A stretch of 55,109 nt of DNA from an uncultured Candidatus Poseidoniales archaeon (GTDB taxonomy: Archaea; Thermoplasmatota; Poseidoniia; Poseidoniales; Thalassarchaeaceae), in assembly GCA_902573085.1 (NCBI GenBank), contig CACGHY010000006.1:1-55109 (forward strand). The letters run 5' to 3'. The notes under the pieces are model-generated. The model was not told where the DNA came from and did not search any database. It worked only from the letters and a program-made list of their open reading frames with translations. Positions 1 to 7,677 of the stretch are shown here, piece after piece. Position 1 is the first letter of the stretch. Each line of letters begins with the position of its first letter. The position numbers were made by a program, and so were the translations under genes.

Positions 1-1
1 G

Positions 2-2113
2 GGGGTCGACACCATTCTTTCCGACGCTCCTGAAGTCCATGAGTTGCTGGGAGTACACAAGTCACTAGAGGCAGCGGAGTCCTTGCTGTTCGATCAAGGT
101 ATACCAGTCAGTAATAGCGAGACATGCGCAATAGCGAGCCATGCCGCTAAGTCTTTGCTGGAGCACTATGAAGAAAGCGACTCTGAAGAGGAGAAAGTAA
201 TAGTTCAGGGACTTAAACCGCTCTCAAAGAGGCTAGCCGCTATCCTCACAGAGGCCGAGATGAAGGCTGAGGATGTTGAACTGTCTGCCAATGAGCATCG
301 CAGATTAGGCGAACTTTTCCACTCCATCGAAAGGTTTGATTGGGCTGCAGACTGCTACCACAGAGCGAATGACTTGGATCCAGAGGATGAAGAAGCTCTC
401 CGCTCACTCTCTGACATCCAGAGGAAAAGCGGGGATCTCGAATCTCTTGACAAGACTATAGAGAGGTTACTTGCGATTGTTCCAGACGATGTCGATCTAC
501 TAAGTGAGCAACTCGTTCTGTTGGATGGCATCGAAGACGAACGCGGTCTTAGAAACTCGAAAAGACTGGAAGGTTTGGGCGTCCCCACGCCTCTCTCTGT
601 TACCGATGGCGATCTATCTCAAATAGCCCAGAGAGCGAGAGAATCTGGTAACAGAGGTCCATACTCCCAAGAAACCGCTTCGTCTTGGGTCGAAAAGGCA
701 ACCAAGCAAATGATGCTCGGAGAGTTCAAACCAGCATTGGAGTCGGTAGAATCGGCAATAAAGAAGGATCAGAATTTTGGCCATGCTTGGGCACTCAAGG
801 CCAGATTGGTTGCTGCTGAGGCAGGCTCCATGAAGGATGCCATGAAATGCCTACGAAGAGCCAACGCCTTAGGAGAATATACCGTTATCTTAGAGTCTGA
901 GATACTCGAGAACGACGGGAGGATAGATGCCTCAATAGAGGTTCTAGAGGAACATCTCCACAACTCTCCAGGAGACTCAGAGGCCAGAGGTAAACTGAGT
1001 CAACTCTGGTTAAGCAGCGGATCACCGGACTCTGCTCGTCAAATTCTCGAAAAAGCACCGGAGGAATGCTGGAACTCTTCTATATTGCACATCATGAAAG
1101 GACGACTCAATCTCGTTGACGCAGACTATCATCGTGATGAGACCGGCAAGGTTGACCAGATCCCAGTAATTGACGCACTCGTCTCTTTCGACAGGGCGAT
1201 TGAGATTGATAGGGAGTCAGGTTTAGCCTGGCTTGGGAGGGCTAGAGCACTCAGATATCAAGGCGCCTTCGATGAGGCAGAAGTTGCTCTGGTGAGAGCA
1301 CGAAGGCTGATCCCTGACCACCCCTCGATTTCTCTGGAGGAAGCACAGTTGTTCTTGGAGATTGGAGACTTGGAGCAGGCGAACGCACTAATCCTGGAGG
1401 CAACAACTACTCTGAAAGACAATCAAACCGTACCGTTCATCCGTGGCATCATCGCAGCCAAGCACGGTCGTTTCAGAGAGGCGATAAAGCTATTTTCGGA
1501 TACTCTAAGTTTCGATCCAACGCATGCTAGGTCGAGATTAAACAGATCTTCAGCAGCCCTTCTCTGTGACGATTTGGCTATGGCACTAGACGATGCCACC
1601 CAATTGGTTGAGGAAAGACCAAAACATGAACTTGGGCGATTGAGGAAGGCGGAGATACTTATGAACCAGGGAGACTGGGAAAATGCCGAGTCCGAGTTAA
1701 GAGAGCTCCTAAAGTTAAGTCACAACCATTCGATGGGACTGGTCCACTTGGGTACATGTATGATCGCAATGGGCAAGTCAGAACAGGCGGAGAAACCACT
1801 AAACAAGGCCATAGAGACAAATCCCAAGCTTTCAGAGGCATGGTACCAAAGAGGACTGTTGTATGTCGACTTCGGAAGATCAGAGAAGGCAATTTCCGAT
1901 TTCGAGGCTGCAGTGAGGACCGATCCACTGCACCTGGATGCGAGACTTCGAATCGCTGCAATTCTTCATGAAGGTAGAGACGTGGAGAAGGCCGCAGCAG
2001 CTTGGCGGCAGGTCCTCGATGTCGACTCTCAGAATAGACTAGCGAGGAGGAGATTGGAGGAGTGTCGAGAGCAAATCAATTCCAAGAGGGAAGTCCTCGT
2101 TCCAAAGGATTGA
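2..2113 (+). CDS. TPR-repeat protein, 5' end outside window
   Basis: This is a protein of roughly 700 residues built almost wholly of tetratricopeptide repeats. The reading frame is open back to base 2, so the first in-frame start (TTG at 44) is probably internal and the gene begins upstream. Repeats with the usual W-LG-Y-G-A-F-A-P spacing recur throughout. The clearest are AWLGRARALRYQGAFDEAE near residue 395 and AWYQRGLLYVDFGRSEKA near residue 615 (counted from the TTG). No signal peptide, membrane segment or catalytic domain is visible in the part present. TPR arrays are protein-binding scaffolds; the partner cannot be told from the sequence. It is followed after 26 bases by a thioredoxin-fold gene on the same strand. 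The TPR call is secure, the role is unknown. Confidence 0.85.
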   Translation, partial: GVDTILSDAPEVHELLGVHKSLEAAESLLFDQGIPVSNSETCAIASHAAKSLLEHYEESDSEEEKVIVQGLKPLSKRLAAILTEAEMKAEDVELSANEHRRLGELFHSIERFDWAADCYHRANDLDPEDEEALRSLSDIQRKSGDLESLDKTIERLLAIVPDDVDLLSEQLVLLDGIEDERGLRNSKRLEGLGVPTPLSVTDGDLSQIAQRARESGNRGPYSQETASSWVEKATKQMMLGEFKPALESVESAIKKDQNFGHAWALKARLVAAEAGSMKDAMKCLRRANALGEYTVILESEILENDGRIDASIEVLEEHLHNSPGDSEARGKLSQLWLSSGSPDSARQILEKAPEECWNSSILHIMKGRLNLVDADYHRDETGKVDQIPVIDALVSFDRAIEIDRESGLAWLGRARALRYQGAFDEAEVALVRARRLIPDHPSISLEEAQLFLEIGDLEQANALILEATTTLKDNQTVPFIRGIIAAKHGRFREAIKLFSDTLSFDPTHARSRLNRSSAALLCDDLAMALDDATQLVEERPKHELGRLRKAEILMNQGDWENAESELRELLKLSHNHSMGLVHLGTCMIAMGKSEQAEKPLNKAIETNPKLSEAWYQRGLLYVDFGRSEKAISDFEAAVRTDPLHLDARLRIAAILHEGRDVEKAAAAWRQVLDVDSQNRLARRRLEECREQINSKREVLVPKD

Positions 2114-2139
2114 ACAGTATGCCACCTTGGCACTAGGAC

Positions 2140-2694
2140 ATGCACTTCACTAAGAAACTAGAACCGGGAGCACTAGCCCCTAATTTTGAACTTCCAAACG
2201 CCAATAAAAACTCAGGGGGGCAGACCCTTGCACTCAGTGATGTCATGGGAGAGAACGGCACTGTGGTCTTCTTCACTTGCAATCACTGCCCGTATGTAGT
2301 GGGATCAGAGCCCAGGATAGAAGACGCAGCTAATGTAGCTAGAAGCAAGGGACTGGGATTCGTTGGAATCAACTCAAATGACCCAGTCAAGTACGAATCA
2401 GATTCATGGGAGAACATGGTAAAAAGAGCCGACAAGGGAATGTCATACCCATACCTCCACGACTCCACACAGGAGGTTGCGATTGCCTATTGTGCGGAAA
2501 GAACCCCGGAATTTTACCTTCTGAATAACGAATCAATCGTCGTTTACAGAGGACGCCTAGACGACTCTCCTAGAGATCCATCACATGCCACAACTTCCGA
2601 ACTAGACGACGCCATGAACGAACTTATCTCAGGGCAGAATGTAACTGTTACCAGGACAGAGAGCATTGGATGCTCAGTAAAGTGGAAGGAATAG
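2140..2694 (+). CDS. Thioredoxin-fold (AhpC/TSA, PRX_like1-type) protein
   Basis: This 184-residue redox protein belongs to the peroxiredoxin/thioredoxin superfamily. The N-terminal strand-helix pattern (PGALAPNFELP) is followed by the active-site segment FFTCNHCPYVVG with Cys47 and Cys50, a CxxC pair typical of the PRX_like1 subgroup. The cis-Pro segment RTPEFYLL (about 136-143) and the C-terminal GCSVKWK signature are also those of that subgroup. It has no signal peptide, so it should act in the cytoplasm as a thiol oxidoreductase or peroxidase; the substrate is not known. The ATG at 2140 fits the family N terminus. The last 25 bases overlap the start of the next gene, which suggests translational coupling. 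Confidence 0.85.
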   Translation: MHFTKKLEPGALAPNFELPNANKNSGGQTLALSDVMGENGTVVFFTCNHCPYVVGSEPRIEDAANVARSKGLGFVGINSNDPVKYESDSWENMVKRADKGMSYPYLHDSTQEVAIAYCAERTPEFYLLNNESIVVYRGRLDDSPRDPSHATTSELDDAMNELISGQNVTVTRTESIGCSVKWKE

Positions 2695-3524
2695 GTGCTT
2701 ATTTGTCAACTGGCATCCCTGCGAGGATATTCTATTCTGTAATGCGACTGGCTCCTTCCAATGTAAGGATGAGAATGTGGAGAGGCCTATATCAGAGGAT
2801 GGCAAAATCCCAGAAAGACTCCAACTTCCGATTTATGAACTATGGATTCACGGACGGCGATGAACTCCAACTATCTCCCGAGGATGAGGGAGATAGGCTG
2901 TTCATCCAACTCTACAACATGAATATTAGGGATGTTGAGATCAAAGGAAAGGAGGTCCTCGAAGTAGGCTCTGGAAGGGGTGGAGGGGCAAGTTGGATAT
3001 CAAGGAAATACAACCCTAAATCTCTAATTGCAGTAGATTATTCAGATGAGGCGATAAGACTCTCCCAAGAGTGGTTTTCTGATCAGAGTAATTTAGAATT
3101 TAGGGTTGGAAACGCTCAGCAACTCCCTCTTCCAGATCAATCATTTGATATCGTGTACAATGTCGAATCATCACACTGCTATGCGGATATTCCAGCCTTC
3201 ATCTCTGAGGTATTCAGAGTTCTAAAGTCAGGTGGAAAGTTCTGTTGGACGGACATGAGAGATAAGAAGGCAATGGAGAAAATGCATCAGAATTTCGTCC
3301 AGGCTGGATTTACCATAGAGTCATGGACCGACGTGACTGAGAACGTAGTGGATGCATTAGACATTATTGATGAGGGCAGGAGGGAGATGATCCGCCAAAG
3401 CGCTCCCCCTTCCCTCAGGAGGAGCTTCGAGACCTTCGGAGGAGTGCCTGGCACTCCTGTATATGAGGCCCTAAAGTCGGGGAGGATTCAGTATTTCCGA
3501 TATCTTCTTTGCAAACCCGAATAG
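2670..3524 (+). CDS. Class I SAM-dependent methyltransferase
   Basis: This 284-residue protein carries a Methyltransf_11/25-type domain in its middle. Motif I is EVGSGRGGGASW (about 91-102), the acidic end of strand 2 is AVDYSDEAI, and the post-motif is PLPDQSFDIVYNVESSHCY (about 152-170), followed by FRVLKSGGKFCWTD. The layout resembles small-molecule or lipid methyltransferases (UbiE/sterol or phthiotriolone type) rather than RNA or protein methylases. The substrate is unknown. The N-terminal ~60 residues contain a possible membrane-proximal amphipathic stretch but no clear transmembrane segment. The ATG at 2670 lies inside the preceding gene (25-base overlap); a GTG at 2682 is an alternative start. 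Confidence 0.85.
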   Translation: MLSKVEGIGAYLSTGIPARIFYSVMRLAPSNVRMRMWRGLYQRMAKSQKDSNFRFMNYGFTDGDELQLSPEDEGDRLFIQLYNMNIRDVEIKGKEVLEVGSGRGGGASWISRKYNPKSLIAVDYSDEAIRLSQEWFSDQSNLEFRVGNAQQLPLPDQSFDIVYNVESSHCYADIPAFISEVFRVLKSGGKFCWTDMRDKKAMEKMHQNFVQAGFTIESWTDVTENVVDALDIIDEGRREMIRQSAPPSLRRSFETFGGVPGTPVYEALKSGRIQYFRYLLCKPE

Positions 3525-3537
3525 ACTCAATCACGGT

Positions 3538-3978
3538 CTAGTACTGCTCTAGGACAAGTTCGGTCTGGGTGGAACTGATGTCTCCAGGTGCTGCCAACCA
3601 CATTCTGTCCAGCATATCCCTAAGAGCCACGGTATCATCAACATGAACCACCGCAACCAGATCGGCATCACCGCTGATTTCGTATACGCACTCCACACCG
3701 GGCCATCCTGAGAACTCACCAGCCAGAGAACCAATCTCTGTACCAGAACCAACTTTGAGACGAATCAGTGCAGTGAGTCCTATTCCGGACTCTCTAACCG
3801 TATATCCTCTAATTACCCCCTCATCCTCTAGCCTTTTGATCCTAGTTCGAACAGTCCTCTCTGTGACCCCTACTCCTTTGGCTATCTCTACGTAAGGGGC
3901 CCTCGCAGACTCTCTCAGGAAGGATAGAATAGACCTGTCCAGTGAATCAACATTACCCATAATATCTCTGAAAAACAT
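3538..3978 (-). CDS. Lrp/AsnC family transcriptional regulator
   Basis: This 146-residue regulator has an N-terminal winged helix-turn-helix. LDRSILSFLRESARAPYVEI is followed by the recognition helix VTERTVRTRIKRLEDEGVI. A C-terminal RAM/AsnC effector domain follows, with the GDADLVAVVHV strand. Length and architecture are standard for archaeal Lrp proteins, which bind DNA as dimers or octamers and often sense amino acids. Two ATG codons compete as starts, 3978 and 3960 (MGNVDSLDRS); the second matches the usual N terminus. The gene is divergent from the unknown gene at 4102 across an AT-rich region holding a perfect T8A8 palindrome, a candidate autoregulatory site. It converges on the methyltransferase gene with 13 bases between stops. 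Confidence 0.9.
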   Translation of the reverse strand: MFFRDIMGNVDSLDRSILSFLRESARAPYVEIAKGVGVTERTVRTRIKRLEDEGVIRGYTVRESGIGLTALIRLKVGSGTEIGSLAGEFSGWPGVECVYEISGDADLVAVVHVDDTVALRDMLDRMWLAAPGDISSTQTELVLEQY

Positions 3979-4101
3979 GCTACTTATGGTTATTTCTTGG
4001 TGTTATAGAACATTTTTTTTAAAAAAAACACACTTTTCTAGTCATTATTTAATTTAATAAAATTGGTTGTATTCAAATGAGACGACCTAACCTGATACAA
4101 C
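3979..4101. promoter_or_regulatory. AT-rich divergent promoter region with T8A8 palindrome
   Basis: This is the divergent intergenic region between the Lrp gene and the gene at 4102. A perfect palindrome of eight T followed by eight A occupies 4013-4028. A TATA-like tract (tttaatttaataaaat, about 4048-4063) lies 40-55 bases before the rightward ATG, a plausible archaeal promoter distance with a short leader. The T/A tract itself is in position to serve the leftward gene. Lrp proteins commonly bind AT-rich dyads in their own promoters; binding here is an inference. Confidence 0.5.
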
Positions 4102-4536
4102 ATGGGTCAGGAGGAGGCAATCTCCCAACTCAGGATTCAGGAGTATCTTGATGATGTGTCTGGACTAGACATCCCCCATTCAGAGTCTCAATGGCATCAT
4201 ATTGACGTAGCATCCCTGTTGGATGGAAACAAGATTGAGGGCCACGAACTTGATTCAACTACGGGCTCCTCGCTCATTTTCCTCCCCAAGAGCGCTATGT
4301 TATGCTGCCCCAAGTCTGGAAGTATCCACCATTATCCTAAGCACTTATTGCACTGCTTCGTAGACGATAACCGTTCCAAACCTAATGATGTAGACGGGGT
4401 ATTAATTAGAGCCGAACTATTCTCCATTTCGCCCAATCAGGAGCAACTTTCCTGGGAGTGTTCATGCAGATCAGAGATGGAAGTCCCAGAGATGCAGAGT
4501 AAGGTTTCTCGCTGGCTCAGCTGGCTAAACAGATAG
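4102..4536 (+). CDS. Hypothetical protein, 144 aa
   Basis: I do not recognise a family. The protein is acidic to neutral with no signal peptide or membrane helix. It has scattered cysteines, including a CC pair followed by PKSGSIHHYP near residue 72-83 and a C-S-C near residue 114, which could bind a metal but match no standard motif. A tryptophan-rich C terminus (WLSWLNR) ends it. Its stop overlaps a GTG that could extend the enolase gene, and enolase follows closely, so the two are probably co-transcribed. Start ATG 4102 has an AT-rich promoter-like tract upstream. Confidence 0.6.
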   Translation: MGQEEAISQLRIQEYLDDVSGLDIPHSESQWHHIDVASLLDGNKIEGHELDSTTGSSLIFLPKSAMLCCPKSGSIHHYPKHLLHCFVDDNRSKPNDVDGVLIRAELFSISPNQEQLSWECSCRSEMEVPEMQSKVSRWLSWLNR

Positions 4537-4583
4537 TGATTCGAATCGCTACCTTGAGAAACCAGAGGTCCGTGGCTTGGCCG

Positions 4584-5828
4584 ATGGGTGCCGCTATCAG
4601 CGACATCTTCGCCAGAGCCATCATCGACTCAAGAGGCAATCCAACCGTTGAAGTTGACTGCTATGTGGATGGTGTATTGAGGGGCAGGGCAGCAGTTCCT
4701 TCGGGAGCAAGCACCGGAACTCATGAAGCAGTAGAATTGAGAGATGGGGGTAGTCAGTGGATGGGTAAGGGGGTCCAAGAGGCGGTTAACAATGTCAACG
4801 GACCAATCAGAGAGGCGCTGATTGGAATGAATCCAGCTGAACAGGAGAGTATTGACTTCCTCCTGAATAAATTGGACGGGTCTGAGAATAAAGGATCCTT
4901 GGGGGCCAATGCCATATTGGGGGCCTCCCTAGCTTGCCTAAGAGCTGCTTCAGACGGAGAACTTTGGAAGCACATCTGCCATGGAGACGAAATCAGTCTC
5001 CCAGTTCCGATGATGAATATCCTCAACGGCGGAGCACACGCCGAATCGAATGTCGACGTTCAGGAATTTATGGTCGTCCCACATGGTTTCCAATCCTTCT
5101 CGGAGTCTTTGAGAGCCGGAGTCGAAATCTACCATTCCCTCAAGGCCAAATTAAAGCAAGAGGGACTGCTTGGGGGAGTTGGAGACGAAGGCGGCTTCGC
5201 CCCTAATCTTTCGAGGAACGAAGAAGGACTGAGATTGGTCAAAGAGGCAATAGAGTTGGCAGGATACGAACCGGGGAAAGAGGTCTCCATAGCCCTAGAT
5301 GTAGCAGCACAGGAATTCTTCGATGGCTCAAACTATCTAATTGATGGAGAACTAATACCTGGAAAGAAACTCAGTGAGAAATATTCTAATTGGTTAGATG
5401 AGTATCCAATCGTATCAATCGAGGATCCATTTGGAGAGGACGATTGGGACTCTTGGAAGGCATTCACGTCCAGAGAAGGACACAGAGTACAGATAGTTGG
5501 TGATGACTTGTATGTGACAAATCCCAAGAGGCTCGAGAAGGGTATCTCCATCCAAGCCTCAAATGCTATATTAATCAAGTTGAACCAGATTGGGACTTTC
5601 ACTGAGACTATGGAAGTGATTCGCAAGGCAAGGGAGGCCGGTTTTGGTACTATAATCAGTCATAGGTCAGGCGAGACTTCTGACGACATAATTTCTGATT
5701 TGGCCGTTGGAACAAACTCAATGCAGATTAAGACGGGGGCACCGGCTAGGTCAGACAGGACATCGAAGTATAACCAACTGATTCGAATATCAGAGGAGGT
5801 TGGGAACTATTCTCAACTATTCCAATGA
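4584..5828 (+). CDS. eno: Enolase (phosphopyruvate hydratase)
   Basis: Enolase converts 2-phosphoglycerate to phosphoenolpyruvate in glycolysis and gluconeogenesis. The protein of 414 residues starts MGAAISDIFARAIIDSRGNP; the frame is open back to a GTG at 4536, but the ATG at 4584 matches the family N terminus. Hallmarks are the GASTG loop, MMNILNGGAHA, the GDEGGFAP segment, the three metal ligands in ALDVAA, SIEDPF and VGDDLYVTN, the catalytic Lys in AILIKLNQIG, and the signature SHRSGETSDD. All active-site elements seem intact and the length is normal. The 3' end overlaps the convergent deoxyhypusine synthase gene by 12 bases. Confidence 0.97.
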   Translation: MGAAISDIFARAIIDSRGNPTVEVDCYVDGVLRGRAAVPSGASTGTHEAVELRDGGSQWMGKGVQEAVNNVNGPIREALIGMNPAEQESIDFLLNKLDGSENKGSLGANAILGASLACLRAASDGELWKHICHGDEISLPVPMMNILNGGAHAESNVDVQEFMVVPHGFQSFSESLRAGVEIYHSLKAKLKQEGLLGGVGDEGGFAPNLSRNEEGLRLVKEAIELAGYEPGKEVSIALDVAAQEFFDGSNYLIDGELIPGKKLSEKYSNWLDEYPIVSIEDPFGEDDWDSWKAFTSREGHRVQIVGDDLYVTNPKRLEKGISIQASNAILIKLNQIGTFTETMEVIRKAREAGFGTIISHRSGETSDDIISDLAVGTNSMQIKTGAPARSDRTSKYNQLIRISEEVGNYSQLFQ

Positions 5829-6761
5829 GCAAAGAATCAGGGGAAGCACGATGCTCGCATCAGACTCAATTACGAACTGAGGGGTCGTGACCCCAAGTTT
5901 ACCCCAGCTAATCTTCTCGTTAGGGGGCGCTCCAGAATAGCCACCGTATGAAGGCCTGGACTCGGAGATTTGAGCAAACCATGCCCAAAGTGGAACTTCA
6001 ACTCTGGCATCCTGCCTAAGCATAGGCACAACTGAGATTGCGAAATCCCCTGAAATCCCGCCTCCGACTTGTAGCATACCCGTGGGCGAGTCGTCCTCTC
6101 GATACCAATCCGCAAGATCTTGCATCGCGTCTAATCCACCTCTCACAATCGCGTTACTCTTGAGCGTGCAGTCTATGACCTTGGCAGAAAGCAGATTACC
6201 AAGTGTTGAGTCCTCCCAGCCTGGCGTGAAAATAGGAAGATTTGCATCAGCAGCCGCGACTAACCACGAATCCTCCGGTGGTGAGGAGAACTCGAAATCC
6301 CCGTGAAGTAGGAGTTCGTATACATATTCGTGTGGGAATCGACTGTCCCCCACAGCCTCGGATTCCTCCCAGAGTGACATCAATGCCTCACCTACTTTTG
6401 TGAACGTACTTTCAGGGATTGCAACGTCCGTAACACGATTCATTCCTCTTTGGTGAAGCTCAGCATCCCCTTCCTTGGTCTGATGCCTCCAATTTGGCAC
6501 ATTCTCGTATTCAGATCTAGAAAAGAGTCCGAATAACTCTTCTTCCAGATTTGCTCCGGTACAGCAAATTGCATGCACTTTCTGAGACCTAATTGCGGGG
6601 GCAAGGCTTTTTCCAATCTCTGCCGTGGACATTGCTCCTGCTAGAGTGATCATCAGCCTCCCTCCACCATCTAGGAACTCTCTTAGGGAATCAATGCAAT
6701 TCGCCAGCTCACCAGCGTTGAAGTGGGAATAGTGGGATTCTATGAAATTCCTAATTCCCAT
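5817..6761 (-). CDS. dhs: Deoxyhypusine synthase
   Basis: The enzyme transfers the aminobutyl group of spermidine, with NAD, to a lysine of archaeal initiation factor 5A, the first step to hypusine. The protein has 314 residues. Family features are LAGAMSTAEIG (about 40-50) and CCTGANLEEELF (about 66-77), which form the NAD site, then GGGISGDFAISVVP, SYGGYSGAPPNEKISWGKLG with the catalytic lysine near residue 288 in the WGKL motif, and a conserved C terminus. The ATG directly abuts the stop of the upstream speD gene (TAGATG), so the two form an operon. Its function depends on the spermidine route that SpeD feeds. Confidence 0.95.
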   Translation of the reverse strand: MGIRNFIESHYSHFNAGELANCIDSLREFLDGGGRLMITLAGAMSTAEIGKSLAPAIRSQKVHAICCTGANLEEELFGLFSRSEYENVPNWRHQTKEGDAELHQRGMNRVTDVAIPESTFTKVGEALMSLWEESEAVGDSRFPHEYVYELLLHGDFEFSSPPEDSWLVAAADANLPIFTPGWEDSTLGNLLSAKVIDCTLKSNAIVRGGLDAMQDLADWYREDDSPTGMLQVGGGISGDFAISVVPMLRQDARVEVPLWAWFAQISESRPSYGGYSGAPPNEKISWGKLGVTTPQFVIESDASIVLPLILCSLE

Positions 6762-7163
6762 CTAATCACTCCTAAATCGTTCGACTCTCTTCTCGAAAAC
6801 TTTCCTCAAGCCTGGAATTTCAGATACCAGCACGTCGTTAATCATAGCTGCTACCCCGGAGGGATTGCTGTCTCCACAAGTGAAGACGTCAATGGCTAGA
6901 ATCCCCCTCTCTGAGTAGCAATGCGCCGTTACATGGCTCTCATCGATAAGAACTACAGCGGCAAAACCAGGGGGGCTATCTTCTCCATCGAATATCTCTA
7001 CGTGTGAATGGACCTCCCTCACTCCTGACTTTCTTATGCACTCTCTTAGAACCGATAGTACCCATTCTCCGTCTCCAGTTTCTCCCCTCTTGTAGTTAAC
7101 ATAGTCCAGAAGGACATGGGAGCCTGCAGATTCGATATCGTCCACAGTCCCGAGCCAAGTCAC
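6762..7163 (-). CDS. speD: S-adenosylmethionine decarboxylase proenzyme
   Basis: SpeD makes decarboxylated AdoMet, the aminopropyl donor for spermidine-type polyamines. It is made as a proenzyme that cleaves itself before a serine to create a pyruvoyl cofactor. The cleavage motif is visible as DESHVTAH with Ser76 as the predicted pyruvoyl precursor, followed by IDVFTCG with Cys96, the usual catalytic cysteine. Length (133 residues) fits the short prokaryotic class 1B form. The stop abuts the dhs start with no gap, a direct genomic link between spermidine synthesis and the enzyme that consumes spermidine. Confidence 0.95.
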   Translation of the reverse strand: MTWLGTVDDIESAGSHVLLDYVNYKRGETGDGEWVLSVLRECIRKSGVREVHSHVEIFDGEDSPPGFAAVVLIDESHVTAHCYSERGILAIDVFTCGDSNPSGVAAMINDVLVSEIPGLRKVFEKRVERFRSD

Positions 7164-7176
7164 CGAGATTTCAAAC

Positions 7177-7587
7177 TCACTCTTTCAATATCCAGGACTT
7201 GAGCCTCCTCAGACCCTCCATAATGTCCTCTTCATCAGCCGCGTATGAGATCCTGACGAAACCCTCGCCTCCTGTAATCAGAGACGCGGGGATTAGTTGC
7301 ACTCCTGCTTCTAATGCCCCATCTGCGAATTCGATATCCGTCATCCCAGTTCCTGTTACGTCTGCAAACACGTAGAAAGCACCCTCTGGTTCTGGAACCC
7401 TTATTCCTGGGATGGAAGACAGCCCTTCCGTCATCAGCTTCCTTCTCTTCCTGTACTCAAAGTTGAATTCCTGTACCGAGTCCTCGCATTCGAGTGCTTT
7501 ATCCACAGAACAAATAGAGTGATTGACAGTATCCCATAGAGAGTCATGACGACCATGGTGGTCTCTTGCATCGCTCCCAGCGGACAT
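7177..7587 (-). pseudogene. Remnant of a fold-type I aminotransferase (AspC family), C-terminal part only
   Basis: The frame encodes about 115 residues that match only the C-terminal small domain of aspartate/aromatic aminotransferases: EYRKRRKLMTEGLSSIPGI, PEGAFYVFADV and EGFVRISYAADEED, the last holding the substrate carboxylate-binding arginine. Full-length relatives have about 380-400 residues. The PLP-lysine domain is missing. The ~90 bases up to the dnaG stop at 7678 contain no recognisable N-terminal part in any minus-strand frame. The first ~25 residues after the ATG at 7587 no longer look like an aminotransferase, which suggests decay near the breakpoint. It is most likely a truncated, inactive relic; a short expressed domain cannot be excluded. 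Confidence 0.75.
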
Positions 7588-7677
7588 GAGAGACTTTTGA
7601 TGGCTTCTGCTATGGACGCCCCTCAGATGACCATTAACACTGGTTCAATGAGCAGCCATACGAGTGCATTGTGTGCC

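Noticed and set aside
4536-4552. A GATTCGAATC palindrome resembling a tRNA T-loop.
   Set aside because: No acceptor or anticodon stem can be built around it and it lies in a coding overlap.
4536-4583. A GTG start giving enolase 16 extra residues.
   Set aside because: The extra residues do not resemble the family N terminus, and the GTG overlaps the preceding stop; ATG 4584 is better.
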